This document shows, piece after piece, positions 50,064-61,670 of a stretch of DNA of 64,000 nucleotides. The notes beneath the pieces are model-generated. The model made no database searches. It was not told the origin of the DNA and worked only from the letters and a program-made list of their open reading frames with translations. The stretch spans positions 50,532,501-50,596,500 of the forward strand of contig NC_060208.1 in the NCBI RefSeq assembly GCF_021130785.1, given 5' to 3'. Source of the stretch: Homalodisca vitripennis (taxonomy: Eukaryota > Arthropoda > Insecta > Hemiptera > Cicadellidae). The position numbers were made by a program, and so were the translations under genes. Positions within the stretch are counted from its first letter, which is position 1; every line of letters begins with the position of its first letter.

Positions 50064-52520
50064 ATGAAAACTAAACTTGAACAACTTTACAAAAAACTCA
50101 GAAACCTTTATATGAACACAACTGAACCGAATAAGGTCAATTTAAAATATAGCTACAGTTATAAAGATGTAAACATAAAAACTGATCCACCAGAGACTAT
50201 CAACATAATCTCCAAAAACGATACTACAAGACAATTGGCAGAACATTTCACTGTGATTTCTAGTGTGGACAAAACTGTAGATAAAAACAACGAACAAAAT
50301 TGCACGGTAGCTTCTAACATACTTAACCTTTCCAAATATGATCTGAATTCCGAAGAAGTTTCTGTTTTATCCAAAAGGATTAACTTTCTCACAACACCAA
50401 GTTCAATCATATGGATTTTATCTTGCTGATGCCCTCGCTTTTGCGCGTAATATAAGGCTAAAGTTTCATTTTCTACAAAACACAATGAATGATAATAAGA
50501 TCCCAAATTCAGTTGCTAAGTTCAAAACCGAAGTCAAATTGGACCCCTCCTAATCTACCTCCTGATCATCCGATCGAACAGTTCATAAATGTCATATTAA
50601 TCGAATTTGTCACATCATGAATTCACGGATTCCTTAAAGAGTAATGACAATTTAACAGCAGGAGAAAGAAAAGCTATCACATCTCTTAGGAATAATAAAG
50701 ACATAATAATTTTACCAGCAGATAAGGGCAACACAATAGTACTTCTAGATCTCGATGATTATATTTTTGAAATTAATAAACAATTAAATGATACAAAATT
50801 TTACAAGCAAATCGATTACGACCCAACTGAACGTTTTAACAATGATATTAAGCAATTTCTCGCAGTTGAGGGACCAAAAGAAGATATAAGTCAAGAAACT
50901 TTAGCTCTCCTAACTCCTGATGTACCAAGAACCCCTGTTTTCTATATTTTGCCTAAAATTCATAAGGAAACAAGGCCACACACCAGGGAGACCGATAGTT
51001 TCGGGTTATGGTTCTCCAACAGAAAGAATCTCCAGCTTTGTCGACGACATTTTGCAGCCAATGGTGAAAAATTTGGAAAGTCCACACATCAAGAACACCG
51101 ATCACTTCATCGAAAGATTGAATGAAATGAAGCAACCCATTCCCAGCGATGCAATTTATGGTTACCATTGATGTCCAGTCTCTATACACAAACATTCCTC
51201 ACAGTTTGGGCGAAGAAGCAATACATAGTTTTTTAACCACTAGACTTAAGCAAGCCAGTCCCAGCACAAAATTTATAATGACATTACTAAATTTTATTTT
51301 AACTATGAACAACTTTAAATTTCAAGATAAAAATTACCTCCAAATTAATGGAACAGCTATGGGCACCAGGGATGGCACCTGCGTATGCTAATCTATTTAT
51401 GGCAAAAAATTAGAAGAAGAGTTTTTTGAATTCTCAATCCTACAAACCTCTTGTATGGTTGAGATTCATTGACGATATTTTTTATGATTTGGAATAATAG
51501 CTTTGAAAATTTAAAAGAATTTTGGAAAATCTAAACAAATTCTCGATTTTGAAATTTTACCTGGAAATTTTCTAAAGAAATCATAACATTCTTGGATGTA
51601 GATGTTTTTACTAAATCTGGATTTTCTCAAAACAAAAATTCATATTAAAGACAGTAACACAATGGATTATCTACATTTCAACAGCTGCCATCCTGTACAT
51701 GTCAACAAAAACCATACCAAAGGGTTTGTCAGTTAGGGCCAAAAAATTATGTACTGATAGTGCAGATTTTCAAAATTATCTAGAAAACTTGGAAATGCAT
51801 TTGTAAAAAGAAAATATCCTTCAAAATTTTATAAATAATCAAATTAAACACTCTAATGTTCATAAAACCCAAAAGAATGATGACGTAAAACTTTATAACA
51901 AAATATTTTCCTGGTTTATATAAAACAAACAATATTCTAAGAACGGCACACAAAATTCTTGAATCTTCACCAATTACTAAAAAACTTATTTTCAAAACCA
52001 CCCAGGCTAGTGTTTCGTAGAAATACTAACCTAAAAAATCTTCTGGTACGGCCCAAATTGCCACCTACTGACATTCAAAATTCAGAAAGAGAAAAAATTT
52101 TAAGTGTCAACCCTGTAAAGACAAAACGATGTAATACTTGCACAAAATTATAAAATCGTCCAATTTTTTCACCAGTAGTAATACAAAGAAAAACTTACCC
52201 TATTAAAGGAGAAATTAATTGCAAAAGTAAAAATGTAATTTACCAATTAACATGTAAAAATTGTGCAATGGATTATGTTGGATTGACAACAAAATCCATT
52301 GCACATAAGAATGAATAATCATCGTTGTTCGTCTAAAAAACAGGATGAAAATTGGTTTCACAACACGCATTAGGCCACCAACAAAATTTTGAACAATGTT
52401 ATGCACTGGACAGGTATTTGCAAAGTACCCGAAGATAGAAACAAAAATTGACTTAGAAAATTTAGAACATGGCACATCAGTTAATATTAAAATCAAAAGT
52501 ACCCTTTGGTCTGAATAAAA
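50064..52520 (+). pseudogene. Penelope reverse transcriptase-GIY-YIG polyprotein, multiply frameshifted
   Basis: The protein would copy the element's RNA by reverse transcription and cut target DNA. The N-terminal part (50064-50429) contains KLEQLYKKLRNLYMNTTEP. Reverse-transcriptase blocks follow: LPADKGNTIVLLDLDDY (from about 50712), LPKIHK (about 50949), GRPIVSGYGSPTE (about 50985), DVQSLYTNIP (about 51167), NGTAMGT (about 51345), APAYANLFM (about 51375) and FIDDIF (about 51465). FIDD is the catalytic aspartate pair. The GIY-YIG endonuclease start reads NVIYQLTCKNCAMDYVGLTT at about 52230-52290, with the expected paired cysteines. Frame changes occur near 50425, 50970, 51150 and 51370, with further stops between 51480 and 52200. 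The blocks and their order are those of Penelope/Neptune-type elements. A host telomerase-like gene is excluded by the endonuclease and the flanking arms. Confidence 0.85.
52263..52304. repeat. Perfect 12-bp hairpin at the arm junction
   Basis: GTGCAATGGATT (52263-52274) is the exact reverse complement of AATCCATTGCAC (52293-52304), with an 18-nt loop, inside the endonuclease coding region. The left arm ends within the matching hairpin sequence, which suggests that the inverted junction formed by snap-back or template switching at this hairpin. Confidence 0.8.
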
Positions 52521-52789
52521 GATGAAATGATCAATTTTTTTATTATATATTATTTTTTCTAAAATTATTTTTTCTAAATTCATTCTCTCTGTTCATGATA
52601 TTATTTATTTCTCTTTGGTGTTAACTACATGTTCAAAAATTCTTGTTTATTTATTTATGTCAGTTTTTATTTATTTACTTTTGTAAATTTTGTTGCTGTA
52701 TTGTTATTTTGTATTATACCTTTTTGAAAAACGGCAAAAAGCCGAAATATTAAAGGAACTTTGTATCAAGAAGTTTAATAATTGATATA
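52270..52789 (+). repeat. Right inverted arm of the Penelope-like element
   Basis: Contains the end of the GIY-YIG coding region, the 3' UTR and the terminal CGGCAAAAAGCCG mini-hairpin near 52733. Its reverse complement forms the left arm. Confidence 0.85.
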
Positions 52790-53104
52790 ACAGAGCAATT
52801 CTGCTTTTTATACACTCGAAGTGAATATATATATATATATTCATATTTTGTTAATAGACGTTATTTTTGAAGGGATTAAAGCTTTCGCATTACAAAACAG
52901 ATGTCTCTCCATGAACTCTGAAACCAAAAATTATTTAAATAAATAAAGTAGAAATGTATGATTTGTAGTACAAAAATCATTAATTTTTAAACAGTTTTCT
53001 AATATTGATATTTTTCCTATTTTTTTATTATATGTAATCAAAAGTTTATACTAAATTGTTTTTGTTGTTGTGTAGAGTTCGGTAAACCACTCATTATCTT
53101 TTTA
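52790..53104. other. AT-rich spacer
   Basis: Short AT-rich stretch between the Penelope-like element and a SINE. It contains a perfect 22-bp TA-centred palindrome (52822-52843) and no frame. Confidence 0.6.
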
Positions 53105-53340
53105 GGGTGTGCCGTTTGCCCAGCGGTCTAATTCGTTGGACTTTGGGTCTGAGTTAGAGATAGCGCAGGTTCAAAATATCATGTCTGTGACCATTGCACT
53201 TTTTATCAGTACCATCAACCTTGTAACGTATCGACACTCCCCCTTATTCTTTTTGATAGGATCCTCACACGAGCTAATAGCTCTGAAGAGGACAAGAATA
53301 AGGCTTAAAAGGGGATCCTCCTTATTATTTTATAACTGAC
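53105..53340 (+). mobile_element. tRNA-Leu-like SINE
   Basis: The head (53105-53185) resembles a class II (long variable arm) tRNA such as tRNA-Leu. GTTTGCCCAGCGGTCTAA (box A) is followed by an anticodon-arm-like GTTGGACTTTGGGTCTGA, a variable-arm-like GTTAGAGATAGC, and GGTTCAAAATATC (box B, decayed). The body continues with ACTCCCCCTTATTC, GCTAATAGCTCTGAAGAGGA and GGGGATCCTCC, then turns AT-rich. This is a SINE with a different head from the one at 7.2-7.4 kb. The 76-codon frame across it is incidental. Confidence 0.65.
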
Positions 53341-56107
53341 ATATCATAGTATGTCTGTTTCATTAGTTGAAACAGAGCATAATAAGGTAAATGACAGGAC
53401 TTATCAATAGATAAACACGTAAAAGTAGCATGGTATATTTTATTAATAGCAAAATAGTGAACTGTTACTCTGTAGGATATTTCTTAACTCTGATTGTCCT
53501 TGGAGATATCCTAAAAACACCACAGTTATATACATTTATAATTTGGTATTAAATGAACTCTTAAGTTACATATATAACTTCTCCAAGTGCTGTTGATCCC
53601 AGATTAAAAAAATTCACAATATTGTATTTTTACTTACTTTAACTCTAATTATTATCTTATTATATTATATTCAGCTTATTATTCTTCTTATTGTCAAATA
53701 AATCAAAATATTGTGAACAAATATTTATAGAGTTATATTTTTTTACACACTGTATCGATTAACGGCTTGCTTGCAGAACTTATTTGAAAATTGATTTAAA
53801 CCTTAGTTTTGGTCCTGTACAATCGTTGCCAAACAAACAAGAAAATACTTGACGCTTCATTTACAAGTTCCTAAATACAAGCTTTTGCTTTATGTACAAT
53901 TTTAATAAACTTTGAACTTTCCATGTATCATAGTTCTGTATTTTTTGTTTTTTTTTTACTATATTTTACTGTTCTTCCTATCTCAAAACTTCACATACTT
54001 TTTAATATTATTTTTACCACACACACGTCATTCACTCTCACCCCTATCATAAGTCAATTATCTTATAATCTCACCTTCTACATCAATTAACCATACTAAA
54101 TCTAAAAAGGATATTGCCATTTATAAAACAAATAAATTTTGTAAATTCTCTTCAAACTCAAAAGGAACTTATATTCTGGTTAATATATATTTTATTAATA
54201 ATCTTATAGAATGTAAATGTGAAAAAAAAGTTGAAGGATAATAATCGTAGTATTTGGATGAACTGTACACGGAGCCAATATTGGAGTTCATTATAATTTA
54301 TATTGAATCTTTACGTTTATGTATAAGTATGAAAACGCCTTAGAAGAGTTATACATGGCTAAATTTACTCAGTGAAAAGTTGGGAACGAACGTTTTCATC
54401 AAACGTACGTTACATGTATGATTACTTTTTGCTTCTATGAAGTATGTTAATGTCTGAACTTATTCTATATCAAGAACATATGAAATGTTTCATGGGGCTT
54501 GTCTTTCGGCCACTACGTGACATTACGGCTCAGTTGTGGATGAAATAGTGGAATCAGGGAGATTGGTAAGTATTGGAAGATACTCTAGAATTCTACATCG
54601 GGTAACATTAAAATTCCACAAGAGACCGATCGTTTTAAACTTGCTTCACTGCATTCCAATGTCGATGGCGTAAGATTGACGATTAGGAACAGCTTCCATT
54701 GCTATTACAGTTTCATCAAACTTTTACATGGACTCGGAATGTAATTATTGTACGTAGGCAATACTGCTTTTTCAATCTTCCTTTTCGTACCTTATAGTAT
54801 TTTAAAGCATCTTATAAAATAATTTATTTTCGATAACTTATTAATACCTTTTGCACTTTTTCTAGTAAAGAAAATACTTTTTTAGAGATTGAGTTATTGT
54901 TATTGTTATAATGTTATTAAACTAGGTTAAAATCACTATTTACAAACAAAATTTGTTACAGCAGTCTATTACGTACCAAATTTAGTACTCTATCTTGAAA
55001 CATATTTGGATGTGCTTAAATACATGGCAACGAATTAAAGTTTTTGTCAAAATTAGGAAGACATAACACTGACGTCATCTTGTTACTTAAGATGTATACC
55101 TTTGAGTTCCCACAACTTTTCATTCACAATTAGTGTAACAGTTAATTGATGAATGCCCGCAACTCTTGTGACTTTCATTCATCTCGTGAGCGTCAAAGTT
55201 TTTGACAGTGATATTAATGTTTTAACAGTTTGAAGCTTTAGATAGATTGTTATTTAAAATGATAATCCATTAAATGCAGTACAAGTAAACCATTGCTATA
55301 AAACGTTAAAACTGTTTTTATTATTTATTATTAGTCCACGCTGTAGGTATCACACATAACATTACACCGTTCTGGGTCTCACCGTGTCTATATATTATTA
55401 AAATAATTTAATCCCTGACATATTCCAGCCTTGCTGGGGAGAACAGTCCTCCGTCAAAAGGCGTTAAATTAAAACACAGGCGGGATTTGATATTATAAAA
55501 CTATTACAAATATATTTTGTAAAGGAAGTATACTAATTTTAAAATCTAATGCATTGAATTTTCAATTAATTTAAATTTTATAATGTTTTGACACTTGTTG
55601 AAAAGTGTTAAGTAGAATAAGAGTGTAAATAATAAGTATTTAACAAGTGAGATAGTACAAAACGGTAAAAGATTAATGTGTCATTACGAAGTGATATATC
55701 ATTAACAAACCTGAAATTCCATGAGTTTAGATATTTAACCAAGAGTGAAATTTGGTACTTAATATGGAAAACGTTTGTAAAGTTCATAACAAACCTCTAA
55801 AAATATGTATTATCACTTTCACAAGGAAGATAGATTTTGTATATATTTTGTCATCAGACATCAACCAAAAGAAATATATTTGTTAACTTTTAATACATAT
55901 TTAACATTGTTTCTAATATTACATTGGCTTGTTTAAAAAAGTTATGATCTAAAACAATATTTATACTTCTTTATATATTTGTAGAGCTTGTATATTATAC
56001 TTTACACCATCATTTTCCATATTTAAATATAAGTAGCTATTGAAAGATGTAGGCTTGTAGGAATTTTCAATGCCATACATCTTTATTTCCATTGATATTT
56101 TTTTGGT
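53341..56107. other. AT-rich intergenic DNA
   Basis: No recognised gene over 2.8 kb. Confidence 0.5.
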
Positions 56108-56302
56108 TTAATCCGAGGCACTGTACTTTGAGACCCAACAAACATTGCCCATGTCCCCATAGAGTGAAATATGTACGACAAGAGTTGATAATCGAATAAT
56201 CTGGACTGCTTGGTTCTTGTTAGGTGTAGAAGGAGACATATATCCAACAGGACCCGCATCCAATAGAACTATGATAAATTCTGCTTCTTTCAGTACAAAC
56301 AC
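56108..56302 (-). CDS. Possible orphan exon, unrecognised
   Basis: This 64-codon minus-strand frame is GC-richer and has more balanced codon use than the surroundings. It encodes VLLDAGPVGYMSPSTPNKNQ, then VVHISLYGDMGNVCWVSKYS and a stop. It matches no family I can name. A polypyrimidine tract and acceptor are not clear upstream. It might be a terminal exon, a transposon fragment or chance. Confidence 0.2.
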   Translation of the reverse strand: MFVLKEAEFIIVLLDAGPVGYMSPSTPNKNQAVQIIRLSTLVVHISLYGDMGNVCWVSKYSASD

Positions 56303-58640
56303 AAGAATTGAATATATAGTTTAATAATGGTATCTCTACCAAATTGATATTCGTTAATCGGAGAATGTAACTAAAACAAATAATCAGTCAGTACCTCTGG
56401 GACACCTTAGATTATACAAAAACTGTTGCTGCTTTCAAAAATGTATATTGAACTAAGATGTATAATGTGACTCATTTTTAGTTAAAAGCTGAGGCTGTGT
56501 GACGCTGAAGGAACAGGTTACAAAGCTTGTAGACGTAATATAATACAACATACCATGGTCTCCGTCTAGTTTGTGGGCTAGATTACAGATATCGAAACAT
56601 TTTTTAAACTCATAAGAGATAAATATAGTTTAAAGATAAATTTAAACACAATAACTAGCACCGCAATAGGAAATATGTTCTAGTATGGTTTCTTATGGTT
56701 TGTTATTTTATATTATTGCAAGATATATCCTTATTACAAGATATACAGTACATTTGGTATAATAACCGTGACGCAGTAGTTTATTGACAAAATTTGTGTG
56801 TAAATGGGATGCGTCACTTTGCATAAATACTAACGATGTATTGGGAAAGTGGACAAAGCATCTGGAAGGAATCTTGCACATATAGTTTTTGCCATTATGT
56901 CATTTTGATAAAATATAACCAGCACTTAAACGTTTTCAATAAACATGTAATAATTACTTATACATGTTTCATATATATATTTAGCAAATTATATTTGTAC
57001 TTGCAGTGTACTTAAAAAAGTAAATTTGTTCAGATATCGCTTTGTGTAAGTCAAGTAATGAAGTTTTATTTTAAACTTTCTGAAATAACAATTCACTTAA
57101 GGTTAAACAAATACAGTTGTTTGTGCATTCTGACAAACTTTATTTCATGCGAACTAGTTCCGTTTACCTAAGTTAATCACGGAGAGTCCCTAATAATAGT
57201 CGACTTTTCTATTTAAATTTTCCCTTATCCTTAAAACTTCCCATTTTTATTGTTAAGGTTGATGTCTCTCATTTCTTCATCCTTACGTTCATTTCTGTAC
57301 TTTTAGATTCCGATGGCTCTCACGGTGAACCATAAGATGTTTTCAAAATATCGTTTACTACTCCATAAGTTTAACTAGCGCGTATTCGGCCTAAATACTA
57401 ACAGCTTTTAAAAGAGCTTCAACAGAAACATTCACTTTCCTAAGGGCTTTGATTGAATATTAGATATTGAATATGCAGAAGAAACAGCTTAGTAGCTATA
57501 TAACAAACTGCTTCAGCTCATTAAACACTATCTTGAAGGCAGAGTTTGTCGCAGGCCCGTGGGCATCAACGAAATGGGCACCTCTACTTTGGCCAATTGT
57601 CCAACGAAACATAAGAGAGCAGTGCAGTAAAAGTCGCCGATGCCCTTAACTATGCCAAGAGACAATGAATCTTCAGGGCTAAGAAAGAAACAATCAAAGA
57701 TTAACTAACGTTAAATATCAGCGGAAAACTTGGGCTGACGTAGGCGTGCTGTGCAATTTGACGCGATGACGCTCCGGTGACCTTTTATTCTTATAAAATA
57801 ATAGACTAGTCCTATGTTTCAATTCAAGTTTTTTATTGGCGATGGAAGGTTTGAAAAAATAATGGGACTTCGGTCACTTACTATCGATATCTGTTGAATT
57901 ATATTCTTGGAACATATAACGATAGCAAATGTCCGAAATCCCAGAAAGCCTGCCCCCGAATCAAACATGTATTATACGTTGAACATGTTTATCGGCAGTT
58001 TATAACGCATGCTCTTTATTCAACAAATAATTTAATGTTCTATTTTAATGTTCTTTGTTTAGTGTTCATTGTTGTTACATTGATCCTTTTTTTAATTATT
58101 TTGAGCTTTTCATAATAATATATCTGAAAGTAAGAAACAATCTGAAGAGTTTTACAGATAGCGGAAGGCTGAAATAGCGTGAAAATCACTATAAAAAGCT
58201 TCAAATTAGAAGTCCGAAGAAAAATAAAAAGCCCAAAGTAGATTCCTATGAAATAATATATTTTTAAACCAAATCCGTTTTTATAGTTTTTTAAAGTCTC
58301 GTATTTTAGCGTTTAAAACCTTTAATAATTCTTCATATAGTTGAGTTTTGAAAACTTCACTCTCCACTAGTTAGGTACTGAAAGTTAAAAAAAACATTAT
58401 GGTTGCCTGTAAAGTCGGTTTTACGGGCGAAGATTTTACGTGGCAACGTCTTTTTCTCGGTAGAATATTTATTGATATGAATATTATTAAATTGCACAAT
58501 AGGAACAAGGAATTGAATGAAAATAAGAATTGCACAAATTTTTACTATAGAAATATATTTTGTTTACTAAAACATTGTACATAATTTGAAATTAATTAAA
58601 ATTTGTTATTGTAAATGGTAAAGTTGAATAAAACATTTAC
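56303..58640. other. AT-rich intergenic DNA with a GC-richer patch
   Basis: No recognised gene. 57535-57780 is GC-richer (GCAGGCCCGTGGGCATCAAC, GACGCGATGACGCTCCGG) but has no defensible frame. Frames at 57894-58115 and 58399-58584 (plus) are unrecognised. Confidence 0.4.
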
Positions 58641-58800
58641 TAAAATTGGAATTTGAAATTCTTGCTAAACACAGTTAAATTCTAACTCCGCGCGTGGTGA
58701 TTGGTCGGTTTAGTTCGTTTTGTTTGGTCGCACTGTTATGACAGGTTAGAGGTTATAATTTGTTATTTTAAATGTTTGACTAGCAATACGCGCTGTTTCT
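58641..58800. promoter_or_regulatory. Promoter-like GC/CCAAT island
   Basis: CCGCGCGTGGTGATTGGTCG (about 58687-58706) combines CpGs with an inverted CCAAT box, and TTGGTCGCACTG and ATGACAGGTTAGAGG follow within 60 bp. Weak evidence only; no exon identified. Confidence 0.2.
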
Positions 58801-58995
58801 TCTCAATCGACTGAATTAAGATTTATTGCAGAGTGATTTAAACTAATAATTTACTTAACACTATCAACATTTGTCAATAGTATGACATAACCTATAAACT
58901 CAGTTTCTCAACTTTTGTGTCAATCTAACAATTAATCAATCAATCATAGTTTACGGTAATGAAATATCAGTGTACAATTATTTACCTTTATTTTT

Positions 58996-60455
58996 GAAAT
59001 GAAATGAAATGAAAATTTGTTTCATTTAAACAGGCAAAGTTAGGGCCTCATGGCCCTTTCTTACACTTAACCTGTCTGATCAATAAGCAGAACAATAAAC
59101 AACTTGACAAATATTAACCAAATTAATATTGACACTAATATACCTTACTAAATACATTAAATCAAACATTAATCTAAACACTAAAAAAATTATAAATATG
59201 ATACTTCTAAATAAAAATAAATAAAAATATAAGTATACAATCATGACACAAAATAATACTACAACTTCCATCTTTAATAATAACCAAAAACTATAATTAA
59301 TACCTAATAACAATAATTTATAAATATATAATAAGAATATTTTTGAAATAAATAATATATATGCAGTTTGTCTTACTCACACTCCTCACACACAATGCCA
59401 GCACCACAACCCACAGACCCCTAGGACGGACCCGCCCCGACCAACCGTTCATGGTACAAACGTTTCAGTGCCGCCACAAACCGCCGATCTCCCTCAATGG
59501 AAGTGATTTCTTGGGGGAGGGAGTTCCACAGACGACAACCCATCACTTGAAAAGATCTATCAAATACTACAGTCCTGTGTTGGGGCATTCTTAAGGTACG
59601 AGAACCAGAGCGAGTGCTTCTTACACTATCATGAGATATAAATTGGAAATAGTTTGAAAAATATTTTGGAAATCCAGATTGTAAAATTGAATGAACTAAA
59701 TTTAGTATTTTGATTGATCGTTGTTCTTTTAATTTCAAAATATTTCCCTGAATATAGTACGGTGTAATGTGTTGGTCTCGTCTCACATCATAAACGTAAC
59801 GTAAACAGTAGTTTTCAGTCCTTTGCAGCTTCTCACTAAGTGCTACCGTCATGTCATTCATCACAGAGTTGCAGTAATTGAAGTGTGGAAGTACTAGTGA
59901 TTTTGTCAACAGTAGTTTGATCCGTTCAGGTAGAAATCTTTGTAAGCGTTTCAGTGAGTGGACAGATGCGAAGACTTTTTTACATATATCCCTCACCGCT
60001 TCCGTCCAAGTCAAATTCGAGTTAAATGTCAAACCAAGATTTTTCACTGTTTCGTAGTATGGTAGAGTAGTTCCGTCAATAATTAAGGATTCAATAGTGT
60101 TCGGGTCCAGAAAGTTCCGTAAACGTGTGTGGCATATAAGTATTGGTTTGGTTTTTGCATGGTTTAGTGTAAGCCCATGGTTTCCACACCATAAAACAAT
60201 ATTTTTAATGTCGTCATTCATCCTGTTGATGCAGTCGTTAATGTAGTTAACGTCAAAGTGCAAGTAGATTTGTAGGTCATCAGCGTACATGTGATACCTG
60301 CAGTATTTGAGAACTCTGTGAATGTCATTTACATACAGTACAAAGAGTAGGGGACCCAGGATAGAACCCTGAGGCACCCCACAAGTAACACACCCCCAGT
60401 CCGAAGTCACGTCAGCAACCTTGACACACTGCCTTCTTTCTGACAGCTTGATATA
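58996..60455 (-). mobile_element. 5'-truncated LINE copy 3 (different family)
   Basis: On the minus strand the element contains part of a reverse transcriptase (60455 to 59421), a 3' UTR of about 400 bp and a short (TTTCA)n tail at about 58996-59016. A small hairpin AGGGCC-TCAT-GGCCCT (59042-59057) lies 25 bp from the tail; such 3' hairpins are known to be recognised by LINE reverse transcriptases. The left side is simple repeat and no clear target-site duplication was seen. Confidence 0.85.
59421..60455 (-). pseudogene. LINE reverse transcriptase, C-terminal half
   Basis: An uninterrupted frame (329 codons from an internal GTG at 60410, with homology reaching upstream to about 60452 as LSERRQCVKV) covers the second half of the reverse-transcriptase domain. 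It includes CGVPQGSILGPLLFVLYVND (residues 9-28) and the catalytic YADDLQIY near residue 42, then NLGLTFNSNLTW and LVLPHFNYCNSVMNDM, and ends with an MGCRLWNSLPQEI block near residue 294. Motif order and spacing fit CR1/L2/Jockey-group LINEs. The endonuclease domain, N-terminal finger region and first ORF are missing because of 5' truncation, so the copy is inactive despite the open frame. Its C-terminus differs from copies 1 and 2, so it is a separate family. An open frame this long suggests a fairly recent insertion. Confidence 0.9.
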
Positions 60456-61060
60456 CTAAATGTGATACAAATATAATATGCGTACACGAGAAGGCTTGGA
60501 TATTAAATTTAACTCTTTGAAACACCATAGGGTAGTTTTACTTTATCTGAAGGGTCTGCACATACTGAACTCTGAAACTAAAGTACTAAGACCGGTATCG
60601 AACACTAAGAGCAAAGGGACTCTAAGTAGTTGCCGGCCTCGCATCTGTGGCTTTTAACTTAGGACTAAATTTTAAAACTGCGTTTTTAATAAACGACTTG
60701 TCTTAAATTCATAAATTGCTCACATCATACACTTATATTTTAGGATCTAAATGCTAATAAACTTTTAAAAATACTGTAATCTTTTAATATTAATTGTTTA
60801 TTGTCTATATTTAATTTTTTTCATAAAATCTCTCTCTGCCTACATGATGACTCGAGAATAAAATCAGTCATATATGTATATATCAAAATTGGAATAGTTT
60901 TATTTTTATTAATATCAGTTAAAGAAGATAGTTAACGTCATTTATTGGATTTTAATTTGTTGAAAAAGCATCCCCAGGATATTTTTGAAACAGTTTGATT
61001 TATAGACTTTAACTTTCGTACATTTTGTTATTACTCAAGAGGAATACCAATATTCCTCTT
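60456..61060. other. AT-rich intergenic DNA
   Basis: No recognised gene. It ends in a 10-bp hairpin, AAGAGGAATA-CCAA-TATTCCTCTT (61037-61060), immediately before the next repeat copy. Confidence 0.5.
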
Positions 61061-61670
61061 TTGTATTTTGTCTACCTGTCTGTCTGGATATCTAGATAAC
61101 GAACTAGGCTATATACTATATATTTAGGATGATGCTACGTTTTTACATAGGCAACATCAAGTTTAATGATGGTCTATGTCACTCTAGACAATTTGGCCGA
61201 GCCTTAGCGAAGCCTAACTGACGGTATGATATCTGAAGAAGGGAGTGAGCAGTAGAATTGGAATATTGCAAGTAACTTCACTTGTACATTAGCAAGATTG
61301 AGCCTAATAATAGTGCATATGTCTTTGGAATTTGGATGAGAATTAGAAAGCCTATTAGTGATGGTGATTTCACAAGAATGTAGGTCCAGGTTTAAAATCC
61401 TTTCGATACTTAGTCAAAATTGAGTTCGAATGTAGAAATGTGCTTAGTGTCCCTTAAATGTACATCACTTATCTGGAGAGAATACAGTCAAGGATACACT
61501 CATTACCTCGAAAAACATTGGTTCCAGGGGGACAACAGTTATCCTGACGTAATTTAGGACCTTACAACCTTTTTTAACTTTTAGTTAGGGTAGTAGTTGG
61601 TTCAAGAGAGCTTTTCGGACAACTTAGCTAAGCCTGTTACGTGGACGTAGTATGGTGAACTCCTCTCTTG
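61037..61670 (+). repeat. Dispersed repeat family R1, copy f
   Basis: Starts with the 10-bp hairpin, then CTACCTGTCTGTCTGGATAT, CTAGATAACGAACTAGG, AATGATGGTCTATGTCACTC and GCCTTAGCGAAGCCTAACTG. A second partial set (61600-61665) has AGCTTTTCGGACAACTTAGC, AAGCCTGTTACGTGGACG and GTGAACTCC. Two family cores in one locus suggest a duplicated or nested copy. Confidence 0.5.

Larger units (their letters stand above)
49455..52789 (+). mobile_element. Penelope-like retroelement with inverted terminal arms
   Basis: The element spans 3.3 kb. Its core encodes a Penelope-type reverse transcriptase and a GIY-YIG endonuclease (next entries). Its left 519 bp (49455-49973) is the reverse complement of its right 520 bp (52270-52789), both ending outside at TATATCAATTATTAAAC / GTTTAATAATTGATATA. 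Penelope-like elements are known to carry pseudo-LTR arms in direct or inverted order, formed when a second, 5'-truncated copy joins the first. Here the left arm is an inverted copy of the endonuclease end and 3' UTR. Many frameshifts and stops make the copy inactive. Arm divergence is a few percent by eye. Confidence 0.85.

Noticed and set aside
49766..50074. 102-codon frame at the start of the Penelope-like element
   Set aside because: Most of it is the antisense of the endonuclease end in the left inverted arm.
50159..50506. 115-codon minus-strand frame
   Set aside because: It is the shadow of the Penelope N-terminal coding region on the other strand.
59421..60410. A host gene encoding a 329-residue protein
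   Set aside because: GVPQGSILGP and YADD motifs plus a simple-repeat tail identify a truncated LINE.
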